Origin: Kalaharituber pfeilii
Lineage: Eukaryota > Ascomycota > Pezizomycetes > Pezizales > Pezizaceae
DNA length: 64,000 nucleotides
NCBI GenBank assembly: GCA_015179045.1
Contig: WHUZ01000014.1
Location: forward strand, 124,001-188,000
Reading direction: 5' to 3'
Below are positions 32,101-44,830 of the stretch, one piece after another. The number at the start of each line of letters is the position of its first letter. Position 1 is the stretch's first letter. The notes below the pieces were generated by a model that did no database searches, was not told the origin of the DNA, and saw only the letters and a program-made list of their open reading frames with translations. Made by a program: the position numbers and the translations under genes.

Positions 32101-32679
32101 GCTGGTAGCATCATGCACCCTGTTGAACCTAAGCACGAAGAGCAAGACTACTCGGCAAACTGGAACCCTCAGCCGCATGGCTTTGACGATGGAAATCATG
32201 CACAAAACCGGCATTATACGTCCGGCCCGGCGCAACATCCTGTACCAGCTCCGCATGGCGGCCAGCCGAACTTGCATCCGTATAGTTACACAAGTACTGC
32301 CCCGTCAGACTCTCATGCTATGTACGCGTACCATCACCACCATCCGCACCACTCGCATCACCCTGTGCAGGATGATATGGCCTTCGGGGACCCGGCCACA
32401 AGCAATGGCATGTACTTCACCGGTCTGTCTACGACGTACGATTTCCTCCCAGACAGTTCAGGTAACCCAACTGGCGTTACAAACTTGATCAATGGAGGAG
32501 GGTCATTTTATACTAGTTTTGGGGACTTCGACTTGTTCGGTGGAGGCACAATGGAGGCTTTACCTGGGCCAGCAGCGATTCCACACCCAAGGCCAGATGT
32601 CATGCCTCCGACGACGGGAGGATATGTGCCATATTTGCACCCGACAGCAGGGACACCGGCGGGCCATCATCCCCACTAA
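29119..32679 (+). CDS. Zn2Cys6 fungal transcription factor
   Basis: Nuclear DNA-binding regulator. Proposed exons 29119-29471, 29577-30266 and 30324-32679 give 1132 aa. Both joints close in phase: DVE|W gives EWKMKMSEELAQLQ, a short coiled coil, and L|FRSTLNHYLFD opens the fungal-specific middle homology region. The zinc cluster (about residues 69-102) is CSACKKQKIRC, a 13-residue loop, then CQRCRKKKLDC. The middle region contains RARLWYLLYVCDHHFSIAYGR, typical of fungal_trans domains and similar to War1/PriB-type regulators. A basic stretch (GKKRKNYSSS, KKKKRKSKGGK) follows an acidic one. The C-terminal part is rich in His, Pro and Gly (HHHHPHHSHH) and may be an activation region. Target genes cannot be inferred. 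The closest family (War1-like) is my recollection of motif similarity only. Confidence 0.88.
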
Positions 32680-32986
32680 TAGTCCCGGTAGTGAAGTGGT
32701 AATCACTCAGATGCCGAGTATCTGCTAACATGCAGTCGTTTCTGGCCGCCTAGGTCAGAATCCATAACCAGCAAGCATTATGGTCAACAAGCTGGAGTAG
32801 TTTAGAGTGGACAGGCAGCAAGCTTGATGGCCATTCCCCTGGAATCTTTTGCTGCCCGGGCGCACATTCCTTGCAGACTACGAAAAGGAGGTACTTTGTC
32901 TAGCATTTTATTTCATTTATTTATTTATTTATTTACTAATTTTTTTTTTTTAAAATATTTTTTTACGGTTTGGATGGCTCTTTCTA

Positions 32987-33018
<32 letters not shown>

Positions 33019-33285
33019 GCATTGTAGTATTATAGCCTTTGATGTTTTCCCCTTGTTCGTCTTTTTCGTCTATTTACTCTTACCTTGTGTACTTGGTATT
33101 TCTTTCTTCATTCGTGTATTACGCGCTACGTATTTTCTTATCTGTGGTCACGTGGGGTAACAGCATATTTTTTGGGGTCATCTCATATTCGTTGCGCATT
33201 GTAGTTCTTTCTGGTACTTGGCTTGTTATCTCTTTATCTTATGTGTCTTTTATGATAATTTTGATGATAGCAAGATACTGTCATT
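32680..33285. other. 3' flank of the Zn2Cys6 gene
   Basis: Contains an ATTT tetranucleotide run (about 32917-32937), T-rich stretches and a T run of about 28 (about 32991-33018). No gene is supported. Confidence 0.5.
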
Positions 33286-33292
33286 AGGATAT

Positions 33293-33392
33293 GGCTCTAT
33301 GGTGGGTAATGTCACTACGGCAGGCCGTCCTTGCTAAGGCTGGGGGCCGCCTGTATGCGGGGTTACGTGACCTTAAAAAAAAAAAAAAAAAA
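33293..33392 (+). mobile_element. SINE-like retro-insertion, copy B
   Basis: About 82 bp of GC-rich sequence followed by a tail of about 19 A, bounded by a direct repeat AGGATAT (33286-33292 and 33393-33399). The end of the body, TGCGGGGTTACGTGACC, matches the 3' end of the insert at 17391-17456. A poly(A) tail plus target-site duplication indicates retroposition by a LINE machinery. I could not identify a tRNA-like A/B box, so the source RNA is unknown and this copy may be 5'-truncated. Confidence 0.72.
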
Positions 33393-33399
33393 AGGATAT

Positions 33400-34893
33400 A
33401 AGGTGATAGCTAGTCTAGTACGCTGACTAGGTGATACCTAGAGTGGTCAAGGTAGCATTTGATTTGGAACAACATGTGAGCATACGTATGGCCGTAATTC
33501 TGCGGAATGAGCATGCGGGGATACTAATGGCGCTTAAAGGGATTGTTAATAAATAGCTCGACAATCTCGGTATCTACTTAACTAAGAGGTTCTTTGAAAT
33601 GGCAGGATTTATGTTGTTGCACGGGGACGCCCCTCCCTCCCGCCCCCTCGAACGGACAGACATATGTTGAACCCATGGGCGGAGTTTTGCTGCCATATTC
33701 TGGTTTTGCATGCAATTGTGCTGGGTTGCGTATGTGCTGTTGGTATTCGTTTGGAGTCTAGGAATTAAAAAAAACATCGTTTCTAGCATATCAAAGTTTG
33801 ACCAGAGAGAATTTTAGCTAGGATAAGTAGTCGAGGCGAGCAGCATGTCCTATCTAGGGTGCGTCTGTAATGACATGTATCCGTACATCAGGAACACATC
33901 TAGATTGCAAATATGCTTGATGTATGAGCCTGCATAACAAGTCTAGTACGTGTCAGCTGATATTCAGTCAATGTTCACAACGGTGAGTGTACGCTTGCTT
34001 GACAATAATTCGACAGGTACCAGTAACTACCAGTAACTACCATCACTAGTAGCTGTACCAAACTTGTGTATTTTATCAGTACCGCCATACATACTTTGGC
34101 AGGACGTTCAATCGCAGCCCAAGAAGGGATGTGTACTCTTACCTGAGTCTTGTTGCCATGTCATTGTGAAGACCAGTGGTGGTTAGCTTGTCCATTGTGA
34201 TTCCACAATTGTACACAGACGTTAGGAGGGCGAGGCTAACAAAGTTGAAAGGAGAGATAAAGGCCTAGGGCAGCAAAAACAAAGCATAACAAAGAAACTT
34301 AACTAGTCGTAGCAGATCCATGTTAGCATGATCAGGGCATAGGAATAAGAGATGTCTCTTGCCTCTACATACTCTCGTTACATACATGGAAGCATCGCAG
34401 TCTGTGCACTGAGTTCGTTGGGAGCTTCATGTAAGAAATGTGGAATGTGGTTTGGTTGACAGAGAGTCGGACTGCTTAATTGTTAAATCCACATCGGAAG
34501 GCTGAGTTATATAGGCGTGACGGCGGTCGACTGCGCTCGACTTCGCATGCGTACGCTTTAGGGCGATAAGAAGTAGTGGTCGTGAGCCGTAGTGGCTGGC
34601 CCAGGAGTGAAATTTTGTTGGAATAGAAGCAAAAGTCCTCAGCCAGGAATAGTGCATGATGGTAAAGGCAGTTGACGAGGTCTAACTAGAGTGGGCCGGT
34701 TCCTCGAGGAGCATCCGCTGCCAAGGCCTGCCTAGTGGCCGAACATGTGACATAAAGCAAGAAGTCTGGGACTACTATGATAGCGCTGGTACCTGCCAGG
34801 CATACCGGTAGGCGTAAGTGCATACATAGTAGTCTGGTTGAAGTGCAATGGAAGGTATTCTGGAGCGACTGTAAGGCGAGGAGAGTCCCACGA
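33400..34893. other. Gene-poor spacer
   Basis: About 1.5 kb with no supported gene. The duplicated CAGTAACTAC near 34021 is the only local repeat I noticed. Confidence 0.4.
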
Positions 34894-35574
34894 CTAGCGG
34901 AGAATGCGCGTTTGGAAAAGTATCCTTGTATCCGTGCGAGGGGTGATCGTGCATTGCAATGCATTGAGCAGTATCAACTGTCGCGGCCCTGTGGAGGCAA
35001 ATTGGAGACGCGGCTGTTCCTTGCGACGCATGCGTGTCGCAGCCTTCTGAGGCCTCGAACTTAAGCTTGTTAATTTGGATGGCACAATATTGGGGATCTT
35101 GCGGTGGCAACCGTTACAGTAGGTGTCAAGTTCATTGCACGTCCTTACACTAGCAAGTCCAACGATAATAGCTGCATCAGTAATGACGCATATGACGACT
35201 GGGCCGAGCACGGCACAATGGAAGGCGAAGGTTTGGCTTGGAAACATGACAAAGAATCCAGCAAGCACTAGAGCGGTAAGCCACACCAGCACGGACCACG
35301 TGACGAGTGCGTTCCAAGAAGCCCTCTCCAATACTCTGCTGTGCTATCGTATGCCGATGCCTACTTGTATCTACACCAGCCACTAAGCGGTAGTCTGGTT
35401 CGAGACTGTATCTACACGTCCTTCTTCCTGCTGCGTCCATGCTCACCAGGCATTGGAAGGTTTGAGCCACCTCCCCTGCAAGTACGTGAGCGACACATTA
35501 TGTACTCTGGGGTAAGGGTAAGTCTTCAGAAGCGCATACAATGTGACAGGGATAGTTGCTAGGATAGAGTTGAC
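34894..35574 (-). CDS. Possible small multi-spanning membrane protein (incomplete model)
   Basis: Two stretches on the minus strand read as membrane-protein sequence and can be joined in phase. Exon 35574-35447 encodes VNSILATIPVTLYALLKTYP and ends at a GTGAGC donor. A downstream exon, starting just after an acceptor near 35332, encodes RVLERASWNALVTW, then a hydrophobic run (SVLVWLTALVLAGFFVMF) and a second (AVLGPVVICVITDAAIIVGL), then CNELDTYCNGCHRKIP. Three hydrophobic segments plus a Cys-rich loop are suggestive, but I recognise no family. The N-terminal exon and start codon are not found, and the C-terminus may be wrong. It could be a decayed gene or chance. Confidence 0.28.
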
Positions 35575-37540
35575 CTGTTGGTAATGTAATACTTGTTATT
35601 CTACACGTATTTTCTGTAGTTTCCTACACGCTTCACAGAATAACACGCTTTAATTCTTTGTTTTTCAACCAACTTACAGAACTCCATTTCCCAGTCACAG
35701 CCTCGAATCACCTGCTGAAGCCTGCATACAATATCAAAATGAAAAGTTCAGTCATGAGATTCACAATCGAGAAACTACTCAAGTTCAGCATGTCAGAATT
35801 ATTATTGTACGCGATGAATGCACAAACAAGGTGGAAACCCTCAGAAAGAGTGGGATAAAATAACAAAAGAACAGGTCCTATCATTAGTTAGAAGTGCGCC
35901 AGATTAGCTTTGCTGTTATGGCTGTTGGGTGATAATTATGCAACAATTTATTGACTTGTATGCAGTTAAAATTACGTGTGTCGTATTTTTGTGTGTAAAA
36001 CCCATACAATTGTTCTGAAGACTTTTCGACAAAAAGTCAACCTACTTCACTTTTGACCCCCGGTCAGATGGCGCACATTATGCATGCATAGCGCTTCTGA
36101 GTATTTTCCCCTACCCCCGAGTACAACCCCCCCGTCATTCGTTTCCTCAGTCTTGGTTCTTGGCTGCACCTTCTCCTTCTGTCGGAGCAGAAAGATAATC
36201 TACTGAATTCAAGTATATCCACACTCCTCATCCCCTCTGGAAACTTTATTCACGACTTGAATAAGAGATTCCTTGTGATATCAGCCATTTTTTACATCCC
36301 AATATTCCCATATGCATTAATACACATTCAATGTCAATGGATGTAAGTACGGTCTCAGGTTTACGGTGTAAGAGCAGCCATCGCTCTATCTCCAAAGTTT
36401 GTCCCACAGTGTTTTCTGAATATCAGTGATCCTCACAACACATCAACATGACAGATTACAATTTGCAGAAATCTGAATTTCTACTGCTTTGTTATTTTTA
36501 CAGCATAAGTTTTAGAATATATCGTCATTTTTTGTAATTTTCTAAGCAATCTCTCCCTTGTAGCCTTCATCATATGTAACAAAATAATCCACTCCACTCG
36601 AGCATAAAGGCACCCAGTCTTCATTTATGCCCTTCCCTTTTAAGTGGGAGGATCAAGGCATTATCGCTTACGGTTCAAACAAAGCAGAAGCACTAGATTT
36701 CATTTCCCGAAAAATCTATTGTCTCAAGAGCCTTTTACATGTGGGCGCAACTACAACTGTCGCAACATTTCCTCGGAGCGCAAAACGTACTGGCCTTCGG
36801 TACAATAACTGGGTTTCTACTGGCACCATTAAGGCTTCGGCAAGTACTCCGGCCCTCCTAGTGCAGCTGTTCCAAAATCTCAAGGAACAAGTGAGTGAAA
36901 ACAAATAAGCATCTGAATCCCTTGTATCGCTAACGTACGTCAACGCAGTACTGTACTGTAAAACGAAACTTTTGGTCCAATTTTCAATATTTGCCAGAGA
37001 ATAAATCTGTGCACCACAACGTATCCATAGTTGTCATCTGTTCTTGCTTCCAATCGTCGACGAAATAAAAATCCGTTAAGTGGCTGGCACAATATTTCAG
37101 CAGGCCTTCCAAAGAAATCTCCTTTTGAGATGATTACCTTGAGCCGATAACAGGTTCAGCCAGCAGTGGTATATTATACACTCGATTCATTTGTTGCACT
37201 TCTCCCGGCACATTATTTCCACTCCCCGCCTGGACTGTCTTCCATTCTTGGTTAGGCTCATGGTGCTAGCAACAGTCGAAGCGAAGCCAAATTTGCCCAC
37301 TACGAGGACTTTATTTGACGATTCTCCTTTTCCTTTTCCAGCTCTCTAATTGAGCACTATCTGGTTAAATTTCAACTGCTCTCTCGGTGTGAGTTACTTG
37401 TCTTGCAAAAATTGTTACAGTAGCAGAGCTATTGACATTCTACCATTCTTCAACGCTAGGATCCTTTCATATACCAGTCTATTCCTTTTCGCGGCTTCGC
37501 TTATTGTTTATTGACTAGGCCCGCTGCATTCTCTGTCATA
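35575..37540. other. Gene-poor spacer before the orphan gene
   Basis: About 2 kb. An ORF at 36627-36908 (93 codons) has ordinary composition but no recognisable motif or splice context, and is not called. The right part should hold the promoter of the gene at 37541. Confidence 0.4.
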
Positions 37541-39470
37541 ATGGCGCCCAGCGTCGTCGCTGAAGCTCGCCAGAGCTTGTTCATACCTCCTCGCGCAAGA
37601 GTTTATGATCCAAGCCTCCTGGATATTGACTATCTTTCCATAAGATGGACAAGAAATGTCCCCACTACAAGTTTATTCGGCCATCTATTCATTTACAATC
37701 CTTTAGCAAGAGTTTCCTATCCTCGTATGGTGGCGCTTCCGAGTGATCAAGCTGCAAGGACTGCCATCATTGAGAACCTTCCCACCACTCTTCATACCGA
37801 ATTTGATCTTTCGAACCCTCATGGTCATGTCTTGACCAATACAATCGTCGTCGAAGTAGCTGGAGCCCTAAGTGAGGTAAGTGCAACAGATTCTCGTGGC
37901 AAGAGGTTTCGTGTTCAATGGCCCCATTGGTGCGTGAACTTCGGCCCACCTCGGTGCGAGAATAATGCGGGGAGTACTGTGCCTGAGAAGTATGCCATTC
38001 TTCCAACAACTGAAGAACATGTCAGCACTTCGACATGCGAGAGGTTTGCTGAGCTCTTTTCTATCGCAAAAGCATTGGACAAGGCCTTGAAGCTCCTCTC
38101 ACAGAGAGATAACAGATATATTCATATCGACACTAGCATTGAGAGAGAAAGCCCATATAGGCTAAGTCAGGAAGTGCTTTCAGATGTGATGCATGTTGAT
38201 CAATTTGTGATCATAATCAGCGATTACCTGCTGATGAAATGGTTGGGAGAAGACATGCTAGGGCAAGGGACATGGGAGGTTGTTGAACGACTATTTGTAG
38301 ATGATGAGCTCTCGAAAATCGGTACGGAAGGCAAAAAAGCTATGCATCTAGTAGTATGGGTGCGAGCTATGATTCAAGAGCTTGAGGAGAATTTAGGTGT
38401 GTTTGTGCTGTTTTGGGGCATTCACGATGCAGCGAGTTGGTTGATTGAACGGAAAGAAAATCCAGGGTCAGTACAAGTTAGGAGGTAGGAACTTATACAC
38501 CACTGCATGCTATCCAAGAGACCTGCTTACACGTTCACATAGTCCATCGCCGGAACTACCCGCTCTTCGTAAGCTTAGAGTAGCGTGCAATGCTCAGTCG
38601 AATCCTCAAGATCAGAAAGCAATTAGGCATCCTCACAAAGCGCAGAACGATCAACCTGATATATTCGGCTATATTAGTAGCTCCCTTCATTTACAGCCTA
38701 GATCGGTTTCTGGAACACCTTCGTGCTCACCCTCATATTCTCAACCCTCCACCGTGAAGTATAATAACGCTACGCAGCCACTAAATGACATAGACTACAT
38801 TTTGAATAAGTATCTTCCTACAGAATGTGGAGACAGGCCATTTGCCACAGATAAAGACATACTTCAAAAACAATTGCAAGTGTTACATCCACTTCAAGCT
38901 GCACGTGGGCAAAAGCGAAAGCACCAATGTACAATCACACGAAAAAATTCAGCTCCACGGGTGCTGGAAAGGAAGACAAGAAGCGTAATTGTTGATGTTC
39001 CTGTCGATCATGATGGGAAGGAGTTGGATAGAAAATTAGTCAAAGGCAGGTGGAAGGGTCCCAAGATTCGCAAGGTGGTTCAAGTGGACGTTGGAAGTTC
39101 AAATTTTCCATTTGGCGATGATGGTGCAGAAAATTTGAACTATGGATCAGACATGAACCAGTCTTCTAGGGAGACATCATTGGAAGACTTGAGCTCTGCT
39201 GGTGAGGTGATTAAAGCAGCACGGACCGTTGCCTCACAATCGCTGGTCAAATCTGCGTTGGATTTTGTTAAGGACAAAAACTATGACACAAGCGACACGA
39301 TTGACGATGGACAACAGACACCCCCTACTTCACCAAGCTCAAGGAAAAAGAGAAGAGTAATAAAGTCCTCGGTGGCTCGACGAATACAGCCTAAACGTGG
39401 GCATCTTCCAGATCTACCAAAATTGGTTGTATGGGATCCAGCGACTTCGAGCCCACTGAAACAAAACTGA
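37541..39470 (+). CDS. Large orphan protein of unknown function
   Basis: I do not recognise this protein. Two exons, 37541-38466 and 38543-39470, are joined by a 76-nt intron (GTCAGT...CACATAG) in phase, giving 617 aa; the first exon alone would end at a TAG at 38488. The N-terminal half has mixed hydrophobic/charged composition without a signal peptide or obvious membrane segment (for example LFGHLFIYNPLARVSYPRM, EVLSDVMHVDQFVIIISDYL). The C-terminal half looks disordered, Ser/Pro-rich and basic, with possible nuclear-localisation sequences (GQKRKHQ, SRKKRRVIKSS, RRIQPKRGH), suggesting a nuclear protein. A strong-looking GAG|GTAAGT at about 37877 could be another donor, but I found no good acceptor. 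Length and two long exons joining in phase argue for a real gene. Confidence 0.6.
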
Positions 39471-41262
39471 GCTCTCAACAACTGTCACTTGCGAATTACA
39501 TCATCTTCATTTACTTCAGCATAAATTCAATTGTGAGCTGATAGGAGCGGAAATTGAACTCGGATGTGCGTTCATGGCAAGATATGCATCAAATATATAC
39601 CGTATGGGACAGGACAGTGTACTTATCTTCGATCATTAACTGATACTCGGCTTTAAAGTTGCTGATCTTGTTGTGAAGCCCATACTGTAACATTGTTCGT
39701 CTCAAAAGATGTTCTCACAGTCATGTTGAAGCAGTTAAATATTCAAGTTCTCTTGACACTTATTGCTTCACTAATTTGCATATATAGATGGTTTCTTGCT
39801 AGCGTCAGCGTTTTTATTTGAATTGGGTTTCATGCTATCCTTGACTGCTTAAACTTCCTTAATCTTTGATTGCTTTGTTAGGTTCTATAGAGGATGCAAA
39901 GAGGCATGGTTAACATGCGCAATACTTTGGGGTGGCCTTCTTGATGGGTATGGGCTGAGATACTTGCGTATATACATAAAGGTGGTTTAGCTAGCCAGAA
40001 ATTGGATACTGAAGCTGTTTTGCTAAATCCTCAACGACTGGATATTTTTTCCACTTCGTGCCTCGAGATTGGCCCAAAGTATGTTCTCGTGCCCAGACTC
40101 TGCCCAAAGTAGCTCCTACATCTGTCATTGTGTCAGGGTATTTATCTTTATTAGATATGAGATCTTTGTTGGCCCCGATCTAATCCAATATGACAGGTTA
40201 TGTTATATTTTATATATCTTTGTTTTATATTGGTACAATCCATAATTCATGTTAACTCCGTTTCAGAGTTGATAGGAATTGCCATAACCGCAATGATCTA
40301 CAAACAACAGCCATGTAATATGTCTCGAAACTTGGAGCATTATAGCTGTTGATTATAGCAAGCTGCCTTTCCAGTCAACAACGTCTGATTGTTTTTCGCG
40401 TGTTCGGCCCGCCTGATATGAACGACCGACAGTTCAACTCTTCACCTACTCAGTCACGCGCTATGCAGTGACGTATAAAAGTTTGTGGCCGGGCTTGGTT
40501 GAGTATTCTTTAAACGTTGTACACAAGTTCTGTTCTACCTGTGGTATTTCCATTTACGGACTCTTGGCATTGTTGCTACATACACGCGTCAAGCGTGTGA
40601 ACCGATAGCTACATTCTTCACGCAAAGTTTTTGTATATCCAGTTGATAAGAACCAATATATAAACATGCATTTCCGCAATTCTGGATACGAGGTTTTCTG
40701 CCGCCTCGCTTCAAAGACACGGCAAATTTGAGATATATGTGACGGCGCACGTTGGGGGAACAGCCAGTTAGTGGCAGGTATACATACCATGCGAGTTGAA
40801 AAACAAGCCTCTTGTGATATTGCTAACTAGCATCAGAATAGCATTGCATTCAAATAATGGTGGTGCTCTCCCTCAGACGCATTGCTTGCAATCTCAAGCA
40901 CACCGTCTTGAGTTTTTCAGATGGCAGAGACAGTCCGGTGAAGAAGGCCAAGGCTACGAGTTAACACCGTACAGGGATATGTTGACTTGATTGGGCATTA
41001 ATTGCGAAAGCTCGGTTTGGACAAGACTTTTTTGTAATCTCTGCCCGTTCTTTTTGGAAGAATTTTATAAAGGTGGGTGATCGTCCACCTCGCACGGATT
41101 TGGTAGTTGAACGTTCAAATTCTAGGAGGTATTCCTTTCCCTTGCTTCTTTATATATTTTTATACCCTTGATTATTACCTTTGGCTCCGTTCAGAGCCGT
41201 CATTGCAATTGCACATAGTAGGGTGTGCTTACTCTGTTTGGTATTGTTAAGAGACGTAGGCC
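39471..41262. other. Intergenic region
   Basis: About 1.8 kb without a supported gene. CGCGCTATGCAGTGACG near 40458 resembles termini or arms of transposons elsewhere in the window, but no partner end was found. The right end should contain the promoter of the oxidoreductase gene. Confidence 0.45.
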
Positions 41263-43163
41263 ATGTCGCGAATACGAAAGTTAGTCTCTGCATTTGTGCT
41301 GCTGGTGGCCGTTTCCTTGCCTACCGCCTCGTCAGGACCATCAGGAGGAGACATCGACCTACCTGAGCACATCTGGGACAAAGCGTCTGCAAATGAAGCA
41401 ACAAGCACTCTAGAGGCCAGGCAAGCCAGCAGCTACGACATTATCATTCTCGGTGCTACCCCTGGTGGCATCACCACTGCCCTCTCCGCCTCTCGAGTTC
41501 TTCAGGATGTGAACAAGCCCGTCACGATTCTAATCCTAGAACGCAGCAAGCACATTGGAGGGCTGCCAGCCAACGGACTCGGCGCAACAGATATCAAAAC
41601 ACGTGGTGCGACAGGCGGTTTATTCCTCGAGTTTGTCAACAGAGTCAAGAGTCACTATATTAGCAAGTACGGGGCAGATAGCAAAGAGGTGAAGGATTGC
41701 AGCAATGGATTTCATTTCGAGCCGTCAGTGGCAGAGAAAGTGTTCAATGATATGGTGAACGAGGAGAACGGAAGAGTGCTGGTCAAGATGGAAAAGCAGT
41801 TCGATGCGAAGGAACAGAACTTGGAGTACGACGCGGTTGACGGCCGTGTAAGGTCTATTGCCGTGAAGGATTTGAAGAGTGGAACGATGGAGAGATACTT
41901 GGGAAAATACTTCATTGATGCGTCATATGAAGGCGACTTGATTGCGGCAGCAAAGATACCGTTCTTTGTCGGAAGAGAGAGTGAAGATGTATATGCGCAT
42001 GGGGGAGTGAAGGAAATTGGTGCTGGAAAGGTGTACAAGTACTGGGGTGGTGAGGAGGCCGAGGGCACGACACACCAGGGAGATAACACCACGCAGGCCT
42101 TCAACTATCGCCTATGCCTGACCAACAGTGGCGCCAACATGGCGCCAATTACGAAGCCTGCAACGTACAACAGAAACGATTATGTTAGCATTATAAAGGA
42201 CATAGTTACCGGCTGCTACACAAGCAAGGAGGCAGCCCCATACTGCCGCAGAGACCTCCCAGCAGGCGACTCCTGGAAAACCATCCCGCCCACTGACGTC
42301 GCTCCTGGCGCGCCCAAGGGCATTGTCCGCCTCACTAACATGGTCACCCTGCCCAACGGCAAAAACGATGCAAATAACCAACACATGACCTTCATCTCTA
42401 CTGACCTACCGGTGGAAATTGGGAATACCCTACCGCAGATTGGGCATGGAGAGACCGATTCGCGCAACGTCTTCGCGACTACACCCTGGGCCTTTTCTAC
42501 TTTGCCCAGAATGATCCTGAGGTCCCAGTGTGGTTTCGCCAGCAAGTGACGGGCTGGGGGCTCAGCAAAGACGAGTATACTGACAATAACAACTTCCCAC
42601 GGCAAGTATACGTACGCGAGGGCCGCCGCATGCACGGTCAGTACATCTTCACGGCTCATGACGCCCTCACAGACACCTTGAAATGGGATAGCATCACAGC
42701 AAGCCACTACGCTCTCGACTCCCACGCCGTGCGCAAACGTGAGCCCAACCGCGCGCATCTTGATGGCTTCGTCAGCTACATTGTCCCTAAACCGTATACC
42801 GTCCCAATCGGCGTCATGGTCCCCGGCCCGCGCACTGACGGCAAGCCTGTCAAGAACCTCCTTGCTCCAGTCCCTGCCTCGGCAAGCCACATTGGGTTTT
42901 CGACATTGCGGATGGAGCCATGTTGGATGGCGCTTGGGCAGGCGGCCGGAATGGTCGTGGGGTTATTTCTAAAGGATGATCCAAAGGGCGTGGGGAGTGT
43001 GAGAAACATCGATGTGCCGAGGGTACAGAACGCGTTGCTGGATAGAGGGGCCGTGTTGGTATATTCGAGTGATTTGGCAGGGAAGAGCGCAGCGGAGAAG
43101 AAGAAGATCCAGGTGGATGCGTTGAAGAAGGCGAGGAGGAGCAACAGGGATGAAGAAGTATGA
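41263..43163 (+). CDS. Secreted FAD-dependent oxidoreductase (FAD_oxidored type), frame broken by one missing base
   Basis: Probable secreted or vesicular flavoprotein. The start MSRIRKLVSAFVLLVAVSLP is a signal peptide. A dinucleotide-binding fold follows (YDIIILGATPGGITTALSAS, with ILILERSKHIGG at the second strand), then YFIDASYEGDLIAAAKIPF and, near the end, HIGFSTLRMEPCWMALGQAAG. These match the PF12831-type FAD-dependent oxidoreductases, whose substrates in fungi are mostly unknown. The gene is intronless. At 42416-42418 the frame passes from STDLPVE into a short false extension. Adding one A to the AAA run gives VENWEYPTADWAWRDRF and continues through LGLFYFAQNDPEVPVWFRQQ to the stop at 43161-43163, for 633 aa. 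Without it the first frame stops at 42549. I treat this as one gene with a probable sequence error; a true pseudogene is possible. Confidence 0.85.
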
Positions 43164-43804
43164 GGGGGAGAGGTTGGGGCGGGGCAGGTCGGGAAGTAGT
43201 GAGCGGCACGAGCTAGCTCGAGCCTAGATTGATCATATATATAATATTGACAAACTAAACTAAACTAAGCTAAATTTTCATCTTTCTCACTACTATCAGC
43301 TAAATTGAGCATTTCGAAGTTGTTGGTAGGTCAGAATGAGCTCCAAGTCTCTAATTATTACTATATTAGGTATTTACAGTTTATGAAACCTTGCACTGGC
43401 TAAGCATTTTAGCGACCTGGCAAGAAAAACACTAGCATGATCTTGGCTCGTGCTGGCTCGGCTCGTGCCGCTCACTATCGGGAAGGCGCCTGCTGTTCAG
43501 CAAGATGTGTAAATGACGACGTCGGTGCCAATCAGGCCACGGCTGGCCGAGATGGAAGCCAAGAACGAGAACCCTTGACCAGGAACCCCGGTGGCAAGTT
43601 GCCGACGACTATCGAAAATGCTGTTGTGGTGTGTGAGATACATAGCTGTGTGCTCGTTCAACTCTTCTCCCACTCATTTGTGGGATTTCATTCATGTTTT
43701 TAGGAAAATAGATATTCCGATCTTGTGTCGTCATAATGTTTACAAACAGTCTTCACATTCACATTCACAATTTCGATTACGTACCTTGATGAAATCATCC
43801 AAAT

Positions 43805-43806
<2 letters not shown>

Positions 43807-43839
<33 letters not shown>
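43807..43839. repeat. Poly(A) run of about 33
   Basis: Uninterrupted A run. I found no flanking direct repeat, so I do not call it a retro-insert. Confidence 0.9.
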
Positions 43840-43841
<2 letters not shown>

Positions 43842-44830
43842 AAAAATGAAAACCCTTAAGCAGTGGTCTTCAAAATTTGCCACCAAATTTGCATACGCAT
43901 CATTGCCAAGAAGAGATGTCTTAAAATGTTTGCATACACAATGCAACTTGACATATGCATAACTTAAGTACCACAACTAGTCCCCGTCATACTCAAATCA
44001 TAAGCGGTGATCCTTGCTTCAAGCGCAGATATGTTCTGGCACAGAACATACTCTCAGTCTCATTACGTTACTCTGCGGCTCAACACATGTAACTTGATTA
44101 AACCGAGGGTTTATAAATAGAAAATTCCAAGGGAACAAGATTGGAAATGGAAACTTTGGGAAAAGACAGTCCGTCATCACAAGGAAAATCGCAGTATTTT
44201 GCAGGTTTGAAATTATAATTCCCGCCTACCGTACTCCTCTGCCACTGAAATGGTGGAACAAAAGGATGTGCAGACACTACTTGCACACATACACATTTTC
44301 TGCTTATGTATGGCGACGGCAGATGGCAGCTGCAAGCACCAAGATATATTCTATGTAATCAAAAACATAGTATAGATGATATAGTAATAATTTTGGTTGG
44401 AATTGGTCTTGTGAGCGTAGAGCTAGGGATACCGAGGACAGAAGAATCAAGTAGGCGCAGGAATAGGACGAATGGGCAACTAAGTTACCATGTAAGGTGT
44501 TAGCTACGAAGGAAAATACCTACGTAGTAATGTATGCAATGCAATGTAAAGTATCTAGAATATGCATTACAGAATTTTTGGCACAAACACTCCACGCACG
44601 AGGTCGGAATGCGGATTCCTATACCTTCCCTGCTGGTATCAACCTCCAATCCTCCTTGGCCCCACGTGTTATCGGTCAGGCAGGCGTACATAAAATAAGA
44701 ACAATAAAAGACAGTCAAAACCCAACCGGTTACCAATAACGATGCGGAAAAAGGAAAAAAAGAATAGACGATAGATAGAATTGAATCCCACAATAGGATG
44801 TGTGTGGAGAAGATTTTCACCAGTACAAGT

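Noticed and set aside
36627..36908. 93-codon ORF upstream of the orphan gene
   Set aside because: No family motif and no splice or start context that distinguishes it from chance.
43807..43839. Poly(A)33 as the tail of a third retro-insert
   Set aside because: No flanking target-site duplication and no match to the GCGGGGTTAYGTGA end shared by the two SINE-like copies.
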